Shown here one piece after another: positions 1 through 8,182 of a stretch of DNA of 18,840 nt. Location: assembly GCA_038232055.1 (NCBI GenBank), contig JBBSIN010000049.1:1-18840 (forward strand). Reading direction: 5' to 3'. This DNA comes from JBBSIN01 sp038232055 (GTDB taxonomy: Bacteria; Actinomycetota; Actinomycetes; JADGOV01). The position numbers were made by a program, and so were the translations under genes. The notes beneath the pieces were generated by a model. It searched no databases and was not told where the DNA came from. It saw nothing but the letters and a program-made list of their open reading frames with translations. How positions within the stretch are numbered: the stretch's first letter is position 1; the number at the start of each line of letters is the position of its first letter.

Positions 1-365
<365 letters not shown>

Positions 366-603
366 TGTCATATATCGACCCGGCCCGAGGGCACGGGTTT
401 CGATGACAAGGGAAAGTGATGCTGGCGAGAACAGGTGTTGGCACACCCGTTGTCACCTAAAAATCCGTCGATCGAGGAACGCCGACCCGGACGGGTCGCC
501 GTTGCCCCCGAATGACGGGGTTTGGCACTGACTTTCGGCACGCTGTTGAGTTCTCAAGGAGCGGGCGCGCACCGGCGGGTCCTTCGACCCGTCCCGGGGC
601 AAC
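366..603 (-). other. rRNA operon leader with processing-type stems
   Basis: This is the transcribed leader between the proximal rrn promoter and mature 16S. On the minus strand it contains a short hairpin with a 6-bp stem (483-488 pairing with 493-498, loop of 4). It also has a longer-range 8-bp pairing between 450-457 and 402-409 with one G-U pair. A nested hairpin lies around 377-398, just before the 16S start. Such stems are usual in rrn leaders, where they guide folding and RNase III processing; that role is inferred here. No coding gene is supported in this stretch. Confidence 0.7.
542..562 (-). promoter_or_regulatory. boxA-like antitermination element in the rrn leader
   Basis: On the minus strand this reads GCTCCTTGAGAACTCAACAGC. 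The CTTGAGAACTCAA core resembles the boxA region of actinobacterial rrn leaders (mycobacterial leaders carry a closely similar TTTGAGAACTCAA, from memory). It sits about 50 nt after the proximal promoter, where NusB/S10-dependent antitermination would load. The assignment rests on similarity and position only. Confidence 0.6.
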
Positions 604-610
604 TCGCTTG

Positions 611-639
611 ACGCTAGAACTTCAGGTAGGCGCTGTCAA
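611..639 (-). promoter_or_regulatory. Proximal rrn promoter (sigma70-type)
   Basis: On the minus strand there is a perfect -35 hexamer TTGACA (634-639), a 17-nt spacer, and a -10 TAGCGT (611-616). Transcription would begin near 604, about 240 nt before mature 16S. This is the best promoter match in the window. An imperfect inverted repeat (GCTTTGACAGC / AGCGTCAAGC) flanks the spacer; whether it means anything is unknown. Confidence 0.75.
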
Positions 640-766
640 AGCGCTTTCCCCGCTGCTCGTGAAACCAGACTACCGCATCCCGAGAAGCCCTCGACGGGCG
701 GGGAAGTCGGTCTGGGACCTGCGACCGGCCGCCGAGTCGGCGTCCGTGCCTCGCGGGCGACTGCCT

Positions 767-796
767 AGGCTAGGCGACTGGGCCCCCTCGGGTCAA
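767..796 (-). promoter_or_regulatory. Candidate distal rrn promoter overlapping the tyrS stop
   Basis: On the minus strand there is a -35 TTGACC (791-796), an 18-nt spacer, and a -10 TAGCCT (767-772). The TGA inside the -35 hexamer is the tyrS stop codon (793-795). Its orientation and position, about 155 bp upstream of the stronger proximal promoter, fit the tandem promoters usual for rRNA operons. The -10 is less ideal, so this is a candidate only. Confidence 0.5.
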
Positions 797-2040
797 GCGC
801 AGGCGTCCTGGGCCCGTTCGACCAGGCGGATGGCCCGCCGCCGGCCGCACTGGAGCACTCGCCCGCGAAGGCGTGCTCGGGGCAGGTCGTACGTCGCAGG
901 CGGCAGTGGCACACCGTCGACGCGGACCGCACCCTCGTCGACGGAGCGCCGGGCGGCGCTGCGCGAGGGACTCAACCCGCTGTCCACCAGTACGCCGGGC
1001 AGGTGCACCGGATCGTCCGGCGGCAGCGGGTGCTCCGGCACGTCCTGGGGCACCGCGTGGGCTCGGAAGCGCAGGTCGAAGTCGTCCTCAGCACTTCGGG
1101 CCGCTGCTTCGCCCGAGTAGAGGGCCACGATCGCCGCGGCCACCCGCCGCTTGGCCGTTGCGGCCGCCGGCCCCCCGGCAGCCACCGCCTGCTCGACCTC
1201 GCGCACGTGCTCTGGGGCGAGCGCGGCACCGAGGACGGCATAGCGCGCGACGAGCTGGTCGGGGATGGACATGAGCTTGCCGAACTGCTCGGCCGGTGCC
1301 TCGGTGATCGCCACATAGTTGCCCAGTGACTTGCTCATCTTTTGGACGCCGTCGAGGCCCTCGAGGATCGGCACGGTGAGGACGACCTGCTGAGGTTGGC
1401 CGTGCGCCCGCTGGAGAACCCGGCCGACGTGCAGGTTGTAGGTCTGGTCCGTGCCACCCAGCTCCACGTCCGCGTGGATCGCCACCGAGTCGTAGCCCTG
1501 GAGCAGCGGATAGAGAAACTCCACCAGTGAGATCGGCCGGGCCTCGGCGTAGCGCCTTGCGAAGTCATCGCGCTCGAGGAGCTGCGCGACGGTGAGCTCC
1601 CGCGCCTCCCGGATGACGTCGCTCATCGTCATGCCGGCGAGCCATTCGGAGTTGCGGCGGACCTCCACGCGGTCGGGATCCAGGATCCGAAGCACCTGTT
1701 CGACGTACGTCGTGGAGTTGGCACTCGACTGTTCGCGGCTGAGCGAACCGCGCACGGCGGCCTTGCCGGTCGGGTCGCCGACCATGCCGGTGAAGTCGCC
1801 GACGATGAGCACGGCGACGTGGCCGAAGTCCTGGAACTGCCGCAGCTTGCGCAGCACGACCGCGTGACCCAGCGTCAGCTCGCTGCCGGAGGGGTCGATG
1901 CCGAGCTTCACCCGAAGCGGGCGCGCCTCGGCACGCGCGGTGGCCAGCCGCCCGGCGAGCGCGCCCTCGGGCAGCACCGCTGCGGTGCCCGCGGTCAGTA
2001 CGTCGAGCGCGCGGGCGTCCTCAGGCGTCAGGTCGGCCAC
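793..2040 (-). CDS. tyrS: Tyrosyl-tRNA synthetase
   Basis: Charges tRNA-Tyr with tyrosine in the cytoplasm. The 415-aa product matches a class Ic TyrRS in length. The HIGH-type motif is LGHA (residues 57-60), followed by VVLRKLRQFQDFGH, which is typical of the TyrZ-like subfamily. Specificity-pocket residues lie in ELGGTDQTYN, KMSKS is at 234-238, and a C-terminal S4 RNA-binding domain covers roughly 345-405. The start is GTG at 2038-2040, overlapping the upstream glycosylase gene by 20 nt with only a weak ribosome site, which suggests translational coupling. The TGA stop lies inside the -35 hexamer of a candidate rrn promoter. I see no convincing terminator between this gene and 16S. No T-box precedes it. 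Confidence 0.96.
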   Translation of the reverse strand: MADLTPEDARALDVLTAGTAAVLPEGALAGRLATARAEARPLRVKLGIDPSGSELTLGHAVVLRKLRQFQDFGHVAVLIVGDFTGMVGDPTGKAAVRGSLSREQSSANSTTYVEQVLRILDPDRVEVRRNSEWLAGMTMSDVIREARELTVAQLLERDDFARRYAEARPISLVEFLYPLLQGYDSVAIHADVELGGTDQTYNLHVGRVLQRAHGQPQQVVLTVPILEGLDGVQKMSKSLGNYVAITEAPAEQFGKLMSIPDQLVARYAVLGAALAPEHVREVEQAVAAGGPAAATAKRRVAAAIVALYSGEAAARSAEDDFDLRFRAHAVPQDVPEHPLPPDDPVHLPGVLVDSGLSPSRSAARRSVDEGAVRVDGVPLPPATYDLPRARLRGRVLQCGRRRAIRLVERAQDACA

Positions 2041-2677
2041 GGCCCGAGTCTCGCAGCCGGCGCCGCCCGACAGCGGGGCGATAGGGGCTCACGCTGGGAT
2101 CCCCCGCGATGGAGAACCGCCACGGGTACGCCGCACCGGCGCCGCCCACGCCGGTCCGCGGCCCGACGAGCACCGCATCGTCGGGCACGGCGGCGCCGCC
2201 GACGACCCGCAGCGGCGCCGTCGGATCGACGACGTCGGTGCCGTCGAGCGCCCGGTCAACCGCCAGCGTTCTGGTGAGCCGGGCCGGCCCGCGGGCCAGG
2301 TCACGGTCGCGGACCGCCGGCCGGCGGGTGCGCGCGAGCTCCGCGCCGGTCAGCAGCTCGCCGGCGCGGAGCAACACCGCGGCCGCGGTGCCCGGTCCGG
2401 CGCAGACCAGGTTCATGCAGTGGTGCATGCCGTACGTGAAGTAGACGTAGAGGTGTCCCGGCGGGCCGAACATGGTCGTGTTGCGCGGCGTCCGGCCGCG
2501 GTACGCGTGCGACCCGGGGTCGTTCGCGCCGTCGTAGGCCTCCACCTCGCTGAGCCGAAGGGTCACGACACCCTCTGCCGTCTCGCGCTCGACCACCGAG
2601 CCGAGGAGGTCCCGCGCGACGACCAGGACCGGACGGTCGTAGAAGTCGCGCGGGAGGGTCAGCGCTGGCTCGCCCAT
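2021..2677 (-). CDS. DNA-3-methyladenine glycosylase (AAG/MPG family)
   Basis: Excises alkylated purines such as 3-methyladenine from DNA to start base excision repair. The 218-aa product shows the AAG-fold signature. SEVEAY (43-48) carries the probable catalytic Glu46 and the intercalating Tyr48. It is followed by DPGSHAYRG with His57, TPRNTTMFGPPG, and LYVYFTYGMHHCMN. The ATG at 2675-2677 lies inside the end of argH (19-nt overlap), and the end overlaps tyrS by 20 nt, so the three genes are probably coupled. The last 25 or so residues are a basic, low-complexity tail. No strong ribosome site precedes the start. The family call is secure; the substrate range is known only for the family. Confidence 0.93.
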   Translation of the reverse strand: MGEPALTLPRDFYDRPVLVVARDLLGSVVERETAEGVVTLRLSEVEAYDGANDPGSHAYRGRTPRNTTMFGPPGHLYVYFTYGMHHCMNLVCAGPGTAAAVLLRAGELLTGAELARTRRPAVRDRDLARGPARLTRTLAVDRALDGTDVVDPTAPLRVVGGAAVPDDAVLVGPRTGVGGAGAAYPWRFSIAGDPSVSPYRPAVGRRRLRDSGRGRPDA

Positions 2678-4077
2678 GCCAGGGCATCCGCGACGACGGC
2701 ATGCAGGTCGCTGAGCTGCTCCGCGACGCGGTCGGGCGCCGTACCTCCCGAGGCGGCCCGGGCCCGGAGTGCGCCGTCGACGGAAAGGACGGCACGGATT
2801 CCGGGCGTGAGGTGCTTGCTGATCCGGTGCAGGTCGTCGTCGCCCACGTCACCGAGGTCGCAGTCGTGGGCGCCGCACCACGCGACGAGGGAGCCGACCG
2901 CCTCGTGCGCTTCGCGGAAGGGGACGCCGTTTCGGACGAGCTGCTCCGCGACGTCGGTGGCGAGCGCGTACCCCTGCGGCGCGGCGGCCGAGATGTGGCC
3001 CTCGCGAAAACGCATCGTCGCGATCATGCCGGCCATCGCCGGCAGCACGGTCAGCAGCGTGTCGACGGCGTCGAAGGTGGGTTCCTTGTCCTCCTGCAGG
3101 TCGCGGTCGTAGGAGAGCGGCAGGCCCTTCAGGGTGGCGAGGAAACCCGCCAGGTGCCCGATGAGTCGGCCGGCCTTGCCGCGGGCGAGCTCGGCGACGT
3201 CCGGATTCTTCTTCTGCGGCATGATCGACGATCCGGTGGCGTAGCGGTCGTCGAGCTCCACCCAGCCGAACTCCGTGGTCGTCCACAGGACGACTTCCTC
3301 GCCGAGGCGAGAGAGGTGGACCCCGAGCAAGGCGGCGGCGGCGAGGAACTCCACGACGAAGTCACGGTCACTCACCGCGTCGATCGAGTTGGCGAAAGGT
3401 GCCCGGAAGCCGAGCTCGGCAGCGGCCGCGGCCGGGTCCAGCGGCAGGGACGAACCGGCAAGCGCGCCCGCCCCGAGTGGCGAGACGCCGGCCCGGACGT
3501 CCCAGTCCCGCAGCCGGTCGATATCGCGGGCCAAGGCGTGGACGTGCGCCAGCAGGTGGTGCGCCAGGAGCACCGGCTGCGCGTGCTGCAAGTGGGTGAA
3601 GCCCGGCGCGGCCGTGGCGGCGCAACGCTCCGCCTGGCTGAGCAGGGCCTCCTCCAGCGCGACGACCTCCGCAACGACCCGCCGGGCGTGGTCACGGAGG
3701 TAGAGGCGAAGGCCGGTGGCGACCTGATCGTTGCGGCTGCGGCCGGCACGGAGCTTGCCGCCGAGCCCGCCGAGACGGGTCAGGAGGCCGCGTTCGAGCG
3801 CCGTGTGCACGTCCTCGTCGTCGGTGGTCGGCCGGAACGACCCGGTGCGCACGTCATGCTCAAGCTCGTGCAGCGCAGCGAGGACGAGGTCGGCCTCGGC
3901 GTCGTCGAGCAGCCCGGCGCGGTGCAGCACCCCGGCGTGGGCGCGGGAGGCCATCAGGTCGTACGGCGCCAGGCGCCAGTCGAACTGCACCGAGGCCGAC
4001 AGCCGCGTGACGGCCTCCGCGGTGCCGCCGGAGAAGCGGCCGCCCCAGAGCCGGGTCGGTGCACCCGGCTCTGTCAC
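2659..4077 (-). CDS. argH: Argininosuccinate lyase
   Basis: Splits argininosuccinate to arginine and fumarate, the last step of arginine synthesis; a homotetrameric cytoplasmic enzyme. The 472-aa product has the full superfamily set: LWGGRFSGG at the N-terminus, GRSRNDQVATG (112-122), THLQHAQP with the catalytic-region His162, and the fumarase-superfamily signature GSSIMPQKKNPD (282-293) with its flexible catalytic-Ser loop. The start is GTG at 4075-4077, overlapping the argG stop as GTGA (4 nt), so translation is probably coupled. There is no good ribosome site of its own. It is the last arg gene in this transcription unit. Confidence 0.98.
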   Translation of the reverse strand: MTEPGAPTRLWGGRFSGGTAEAVTRLSASVQFDWRLAPYDLMASRAHAGVLHRAGLLDDAEADLVLAALHELEHDVRTGSFRPTTDDEDVHTALERGLLTRLGGLGGKLRAGRSRNDQVATGLRLYLRDHARRVVAEVVALEEALLSQAERCAATAAPGFTHLQHAQPVLLAHHLLAHVHALARDIDRLRDWDVRAGVSPLGAGALAGSSLPLDPAAAAAELGFRAPFANSIDAVSDRDFVVEFLAAAALLGVHLSRLGEEVVLWTTTEFGWVELDDRYATGSSIMPQKKNPDVAELARGKAGRLIGHLAGFLATLKGLPLSYDRDLQEDKEPTFDAVDTLLTVLPAMAGMIATMRFREGHISAAAPQGYALATDVAEQLVRNGVPFREAHEAVGSLVAWCGAHDCDLGDVGDDDLHRISKHLTPGIRAVLSVDGALRARAASGGTAPDRVAEQLSDLHAVVADALAWASQR

Positions 4078-5342
4078 CGGCCGGAGCCCGAGGCGCCGCG
4101 CATAGTCGCCGCCTGGGCGGCGGCCGGGCCGTCGCCCAGGCGCTCCTCACGAGCCGCCCAGGTGCGGCTGGGCAGCCCCCACAGCTCGACGAAGCCCGCC
4201 GCCAGCCGCTGGTCGAAGCGGTCGCCGGCGTCGTACGTCGCGAGAGCGAAGTCGTAGAGCGAGGCCTTGCTCCGCCGGCCGACCACGTGGGCGAGCCCGC
4301 CGTGCAGCCGCATCCGCACCTCTCCGGTGACGTTGCGCGCCGCGTCGGCGAGGAAGGCGTCGAGCGCGCGCTTGAGCGGGGAGAACCACAGCCCGTCGTA
4401 CACGAGCTCGGCCCATCGCTGGTCGACCGACCGCTTGAAACGAGCGAGGTCGCGCTCGAGGGTGAGGTCCTCGAGGTCCCGACGGGCGGTGATCAGTGTG
4501 ATCGCGGCGGGGCACTCGTAGATTTCACGGCTCTTGATGCCCACGAGCCGGTCCTCGACCAGGTCGATTCGGCCAACCCCGTGTGCGCCCGCGATGTGGT
4601 TGAGCCGGATGACGATGTCGGCGAGCGGCAGACCGACGCCGTCAATACTGACCGGCAGCCCGTGACGGAAGCCGATGAGCACCTCGTCCGGCTCGCGGGC
4701 CGCCGTCGGGTCGGCGGTATAGGAGAAGACCTCCTCCGGCGGCTGCTCCCACGGGTCCTCCAGTACGCCGCACTCCGCCGTACGCCCCCACAGGTTCTGG
4801 TCGATCGAGTACGGCGAGCCGCGGGTCACCGGGACGGGGAGGCCGCGCTCCGCCACGAAGGCAATCGCCTTGTCTCGGGTGATGCCGGAGTCACGGACCG
4901 GCGCCAGTACGGCGAGCTCGGGAGCGAGCGTGCCGACGGCGACCTCGAACCGGACCTGGTCGTTGCCCTTCCCGGTGCAGCCGTGCGCCACCGCGCCGGC
5001 GCCCCGCTCGCGGGCGATGCGGACCAGGTGGCGGGCGATGAGCGGTCGCGAGAGTGCGGAGACGAGGGGGTAGCGGTCCTGGTAGAGGCCGTTGGCGAGC
5101 AGCGCCTTTGCGACGAACTCGTCGGCGAACTCGGCCCGCGCGTCGACGACGTGCGACTCGACGGCACCGCAGTCCAGCGCCCGCTGGCGGATGGCCCCGA
5201 GGTCCTCTCCCTGGCCGAGATCGGCGGCGACGGCGATGACGTCGGCTCCGGTTTCCTGTGCTATCCAGCCGATGGCGACCGACGTGTCCAGCCCGCCGGA
5301 GTACGCGAGCACGACACTGTCGAGCGAACGGTTTCCGGTCAC
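4074..5342 (-). CDS. argG: Argininosuccinate synthase
   Basis: Joins citrulline and aspartate, using ATP, to make argininosuccinate, the penultimate arginine step. The 422-aa product begins with the N-type ATP pyrophosphatase loop AYSGGLDTS (13-21). Further signatures are GCTGKGNDQVRFE and SREIYECPAA. The C-terminus runs about 20 residues past the usual end and is Ala/Gly-rich. The start is GTG at 5340-5342, preceded by a textbook AGGAGG with a 5-nt spacer. The argR TAG stop lies within that ribosome site (TAGGAGG), so the two genes are 9 nt apart. It overlaps argH by 4 nt. Confidence 0.98.
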   Translation of the reverse strand: MTGNRSLDSVVLAYSGGLDTSVAIGWIAQETGADVIAVAADLGQGEDLGAIRQRALDCGAVESHVVDARAEFADEFVAKALLANGLYQDRYPLVSALSRPLIARHLVRIARERGAGAVAHGCTGKGNDQVRFEVAVGTLAPELAVLAPVRDSGITRDKAIAFVAERGLPVPVTRGSPYSIDQNLWGRTAECGVLEDPWEQPPEEVFSYTADPTAAREPDEVLIGFRHGLPVSIDGVGLPLADIVIRLNHIAGAHGVGRIDLVEDRLVGIKSREIYECPAAITLITARRDLEDLTLERDLARFKRSVDQRWAELVYDGLWFSPLKRALDAFLADAARNVTGEVRMRLHGGLAHVVGRRSKASLYDFALATYDAGDRFDQRLAAGFVELWGLPSRTWAAREERLGDGPAAAQAATMRGASGSGR

Positions 5343-5351
5343 GGTGGCCTC

Positions 5352-5837
5352 CTAGGCGGTACGGGACTCGGCGAGCTCGAGCAGGTGACGGACTACGGCG
5401 GAGCCGGCGTGCGGAGAGCGGCAGACGACCAGCACGGTGTCGTCGCCGGCCACGGTGCCGATCACCTCCGGCAGCGTCGCCCGGTCGATCGCGGCGGCCA
5501 ACAGGTGGGCGCCGCCGGGCGGTGTACGGGCGACCGCGACCTGCCCGGCCCCCTCCGCGCCGACGAGCAGCTCCCCAGCCAGCCGGGCCAGGAGGGCCGG
5601 TGCGCCCGGCCGCGGTGGGGCGGCCGACACCGAGTACCTGCCGCCCAGCTTCACCGCACCCAGCTCGTCGAGGTCACGCGAGAGCGTGGCCTGGGTGACG
5701 GAGACTCCGGAACCGGCCAACAGGCCCACCAGCTCGCTCTGCGAACGCACCGGCGCGCGCTCGAGCAGCCCGGCGATGAGCGCATGGCGAGCGGCCTTGG
5801 TGGGCGGCGCGCTGCGTACGGCGCCCGCGCCTGCCAC
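5352..5837 (-). CDS. argR: Arginine repressor
   Basis: Arginine-dependent transcriptional regulator, hexameric in the family. The 161-aa product has an N-terminal winged helix; TQATLSRDLDELGAVKL is the classic DNA-recognition segment. A C-terminal oligomerisation and arginine-binding domain contains GTVAGDDTVLVV. The start is GTG at 5835-5837, overlapping the argF TAG stop by one base (TAGTG). It sits between argF and argG, the usual actinobacterial arrangement, so it probably controls its own operon. I found no AT-rich palindromic ARG box upstream of argF by eye, so its operator in this locus is not identified. Confidence 0.95.
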   Translation of the reverse strand: MAGAGAVRSAPPTKAARHALIAGLLERAPVRSQSELVGLLAGSGVSVTQATLSRDLDELGAVKLGGRYSVSAAPPRPGAPALLARLAGELLVGAEGAGQVAVARTPPGGAHLLAAAIDRATLPEVIGTVAGDDTVLVVCRSPHAGSAVVRHLLELAESRTA

Positions 5838-6757
5838 TAGGTGACATCCAGCAGGAACGCCAGGAGCGCCTTTTGGGCGTGCAGCCGGTTCTCGGCCTGG
5901 TCGAAGACGATGCTGTGCGGACCGTCCATGACCGCCGCCGCGATCTCCTCGCCGCGATGCGCTGGTAGGCAGTGCATGACGAGAACATCGTCCACGGCGG
6001 CGGCGACGGCGCGTTCGTCGAGCTGGTAGGGGCGCAGCGCGCGCACCTTCGCGGCCGCCTCGTCCTCCTGCCCCATCGACGCCCAGACGTCGGTGTAGAG
6101 CACGTCGGCCCCGCTCGCGGCCTCGAGCGGGTCGGTCGTCGCGGTGGCGCTGCCTCCGGTCTGCTCCCCGATCCCAGCGGCGCGGTCGACGACCTCCTCC
6201 GCCGGCTCGTAGCCGGAAGGCGCCGCCACGCGTACGTGCATGCCGGCGGCCGTGCCGGCGAGCAGGAGCGAGTGCGCCATGTTGTTGCCGTCACCGAGGT
6301 AGGTCAGGGTCAGTCCGGCGAGCCTGCCGCGCTTCTCGCGGATGGTCTGCAGGTCGGCGAGCGCCTGGCAGGGATGCGCGTAGTCGGTCAGCGCGTTGAC
6401 AACCGGGACCGAGGCCGCGGCGGCCAGCGCCTCGATCCGGTCCTGCCCGAACGTCCGGATCACGATCGCGCTGACGTAGCGGGACAGCACCTCGGCGGTG
6501 TCCTCGATCGTCTCGCCGCGGCCGAGCTGGGTCGTCCGGGCGTCGAGGATGATCGGGTGACCGCCGAGCTCGGCGATGCCGGCCTCGAAGGAGAGCCGGG
6601 TGCGGGTCGACGGCTTCTCGAAGATCACGGCTACCGACCGGGGACCGGCGAGCGGGCGGGCGGCGTATCGGTCCTTCTGCATCCGGTCGGCCTCGTCGAG
6701 AACGCCTTCGAGCTCGGCGGGGCTGAGGTCGTCGTCGAGGAGGAAGTGACGGGGCAT
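5837..6757 (-). CDS. argF: Ornithine carbamoyltransferase
   Basis: Makes citrulline from ornithine and carbamoyl phosphate. The 306-aa product carries the carbamoyl-phosphate loop STRTR (50-54), HPCQALADL (from 128), DVWASMGQE (223-231) and the ornithine/catalytic loop HCLPAHRGE (262-270), all intact. I chose the ATG at 6755-6757 because MPRHFLLDDDLS is the normal family N-terminus and AGGAG lies about 11 nt upstream. The frame stays open to 6844, but that extension would overlap the response regulator and has no family similarity. argC, argJ, argB and argD are not upstream as they commonly are in actinobacteria; a response regulator gene is there instead. Confidence 0.97.
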   Translation of the reverse strand: MPRHFLLDDDLSPAELEGVLDEADRMQKDRYAARPLAGPRSVAVIFEKPSTRTRLSFEAGIAELGGHPIILDARTTQLGRGETIEDTAEVLSRYVSAIVIRTFGQDRIEALAAAASVPVVNALTDYAHPCQALADLQTIREKRGRLAGLTLTYLGDGNNMAHSLLLAGTAAGMHVRVAAPSGYEPAEEVVDRAAGIGEQTGGSATATTDPLEAASGADVLYTDVWASMGQEDEAAAKVRALRPYQLDERAVAAAVDDVLVMHCLPAHRGEEIAAAVMDGPHSIVFDQAENRLHAQKALLAFLLDVT

Positions 6758-6786
6758 GGGTGGGAGCGCTCCTGTCGTGTACGGGT

Positions 6787-7203
6787 CTAGTGCGGCAGGC
6801 TGATCGGGCCGTCCGGCGTGGACGGGCCACCGGTGACCTCGCACACCCGTTCGAGCAGCTGCTCGACGGCGAAGGGCTTGGCGAAGACGTTGCGCTCTCC
6901 CAGCAGCTCGCCGAGGGCGGGCAGGAACTCCACCTTGCCGGTCACGACCAGCACCGGAATGTCGGCCAGCGCTGGGTCGTCGCGCATCTCTTCGAGCACC
7001 CGGACCCCGCCGAGGTCAGGCATCACGACGTCGAGCAGGATCAGCGCGGGACGCTGCTGGCTGGCCTGCAGGAGCCCGGCCAGCCCGTCCGCGGCGACCG
7101 CGACGTCGTACCCTTCGGCCGCGAGCAGCGTCCGCAGCAGGCCACGGATGCTCGGGTCGTCCTCGACGACGAGAATCCTCGGCGTGCCAGGCGACGCCGT
7201 CAT
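6787..7203 (-). CDS. Single-domain response regulator (receiver only)
   Basis: The 138-aa CheY-like receiver has no DNA-binding output domain. Acidic residues VVEDD (12-16), the phospho-acceptor Asp58 in LILLDVVMPD, the switch Thr in LVVTGK and the conserved Lys in FAKPF are all present. It should therefore be a working phosphotransfer protein that acts by protein contact. The start is the ATG at 7201-7203, giving the usual short lead to the first beta strand. In-frame starts at 7284 and 7317 would add 27 or 38 unremarkable residues, and none has a strong ribosome site. The stop is 29 nt before argF. The only sensor kinase in the window is at 11783-12874; pairing with it is an inference. Confidence 0.9.
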   Translation of the reverse strand: MTASPGTPRILVVEDDPSIRGLLRTLLAAEGYDVAVAADGLAGLLQASQQRPALILLDVVMPDLGGVRVLEEMRDDPALADIPVLVVTGKVEFLPALGELLGERNVFAKPFAVEQLLERVCEVTGGPSTPDGPISLPH

Positions 7204-7347
7204 CGACGCGCCCTGGTCGGGCAATGGCGCGAGGTCATCCGCCGACAGTAGCGGCCACGGCGGGGTGCTGGCAGGCCTGTCCATCGACGCCGAGTATGCA
7301 GCACACCGCATCGTCATGCACAGGCCCGGCGGGCTCCGTCGGGCGCG
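7204..7347 (-). other. Intergenic gap between SDR and response regulator
   Basis: This 144-nt stretch is gene-free if the response regulator starts at 7203. It stays open in the regulator's frame up to 7317, so part may be coding. A small GC inverted repeat (GCCC/GGGC around 7321-7331) is present without a T-tract, so it is not a convincing terminator. I see no clear promoter. Confidence 0.4.
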
Positions 7348-8172
7348 TCAGTCGGCGAAGAGCGGGTCGTCCGCGCCGTACGGCGCGAGCCGCAGCACGC
7401 GTGCGTCCGCGTCCGCGATGCGATCCGCGTTGGCCAGCAGCGCGTCGAGGTCCTCGGCGACGTGGAGGAACCGCCCGGCGAGGGCGTCGAAGCGGCCAGC
7501 CGCGATGTCGACGACCACCTCCCCCGTCCGCTCGGCGGGGGTCCACTCGTGGGGTGCCACGTCGCCCAGCCTGACGAGGCCGCGGGTCATCTCCGTCCGG
7601 ACGAGCCCGGGGCTGATGTCGAACACCGCGACTCCCGTGCCGCGCAGCGCGGTGCTCAGGCAGTCCGTGAGCCGGGAGAGGGCCGCCTTGGACACCGAGT
7701 AACCAGTCTCGGTGCTCGACGGCCGGGTGCCGGCCAGGCTGTTGACGTTGACGATCCGTCCGCGCCGGCGACCGATCATGGCCGGCAGCGCAGCGGCGGC
7801 CAGCTGCATCGGCCCACGCAGGTTGGTCTCGACGACGGCCCAGGTCTCCTCGAGGTCCGCCTCCCACAGCGGCCCTTGGCGAGCCTCCGTGCCACCGGCG
7901 TTGTTGACCAGCAGGTCGATCGGTCCCAGACGCTGCTCGGCGTGGGCGAGGAGGCGCGTCACGACGCCGGGATCACTGACGTCGCCGACCACCGGAAGGA
8001 CCGGCACGCCGTACGCCTCGACCTCCGCTGCGGTGTCGTGGACCTGGTTTGCCGTGCGGGCAACGAGCGCCACGCCCATCCCCTCGGCGGCCAGCGCCAT
8101 CGCGACGGCTCGGCCGATCCCGCGGCCGCCGCCCGTGACGATCGACACCTGTCCCCGCAGCCGGTCGCCCAC
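7348..8172 (-). CDS. Short-chain dehydrogenase/reductase (SDR)
   Basis: NAD(P)-dependent oxidoreductase of the classical SDR fold, 274 aa from the chosen start. It has the cofactor-binding TGGGRGIG (13-20), the structural NNAG (90-93), and the catalytic tetrad Asn117, Ser145, Tyr158 and Lys162 (YSVSK). The substrate is unknown. Resemblance to FabG-type reductases is general, and the C-terminal 60 residues are not diagnostic. I prefer the GTG at 8170-8172, 10 nt after the pheT stop, because it puts the Rossmann strand at the usual distance from the N-terminus. A GTG at 8238 would overlap pheT by 56 nt and has AGGAGG 12 nt upstream, so it cannot be excluded. Confidence 0.88.
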   Translation of the reverse strand: MGDRLRGQVSIVTGGGRGIGRAVAMALAAEGMGVALVARTANQVHDTAAEVEAYGVPVLPVVGDVSDPGVVTRLLAHAEQRLGPIDLLVNNAGGTEARQGPLWEADLEETWAVVETNLRGPMQLAAAALPAMIGRRRGRIVNVNSLAGTRPSSTETGYSVSKAALSRLTDCLSTALRGTGVAVFDISPGLVRTEMTRGLVRLGDVAPHEWTPAERTGEVVVDIAAGRFDALAGRFLHVAEDLDALLANADRIADADARVLRLAPYGADDPLFAD

Positions 8173-8182
8173 TAGCCGCCCA

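Noticed and set aside
366..610. tRNA gene in the rrn leader
   Set aside because: Stems are present, but no cloverleaf with T-loop GTTCRANYC and an acceptor stem could be assembled.
661..766. Possible tyrS terminator (GCCC/GGGC pairing around 688-698)
   Set aside because: The stem is only 4 bp and no T-tract follows on the minus strand.
512..1120. Plus-strand frame across the rrn promoter region and the tyrS 3' end
   Set aside because: It has no motif, overlaps promoters and the antisense of tyrS, and shows only Arg/Ser/Ala-rich composition.
2701..5840. Long open frames on the plus strand (about 520 and 590 codons) opposite argH, argG and argR
   Set aside because: They are antisense to genes with full family signatures, lack any recognisable motif, and are expected from high GC at third codon positions.
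6758..6830. ARG box upstream of argF
   Set aside because: The region is GC-rich, with no TNTGAAT-type palindrome recognisable by eye.
6758..6844. Earlier argF start at 6844
   Set aside because: It overlaps the response regulator gene and adds 29 residues not found in the family; the ATG at 6757 has a ribosome site and the family N-terminus.
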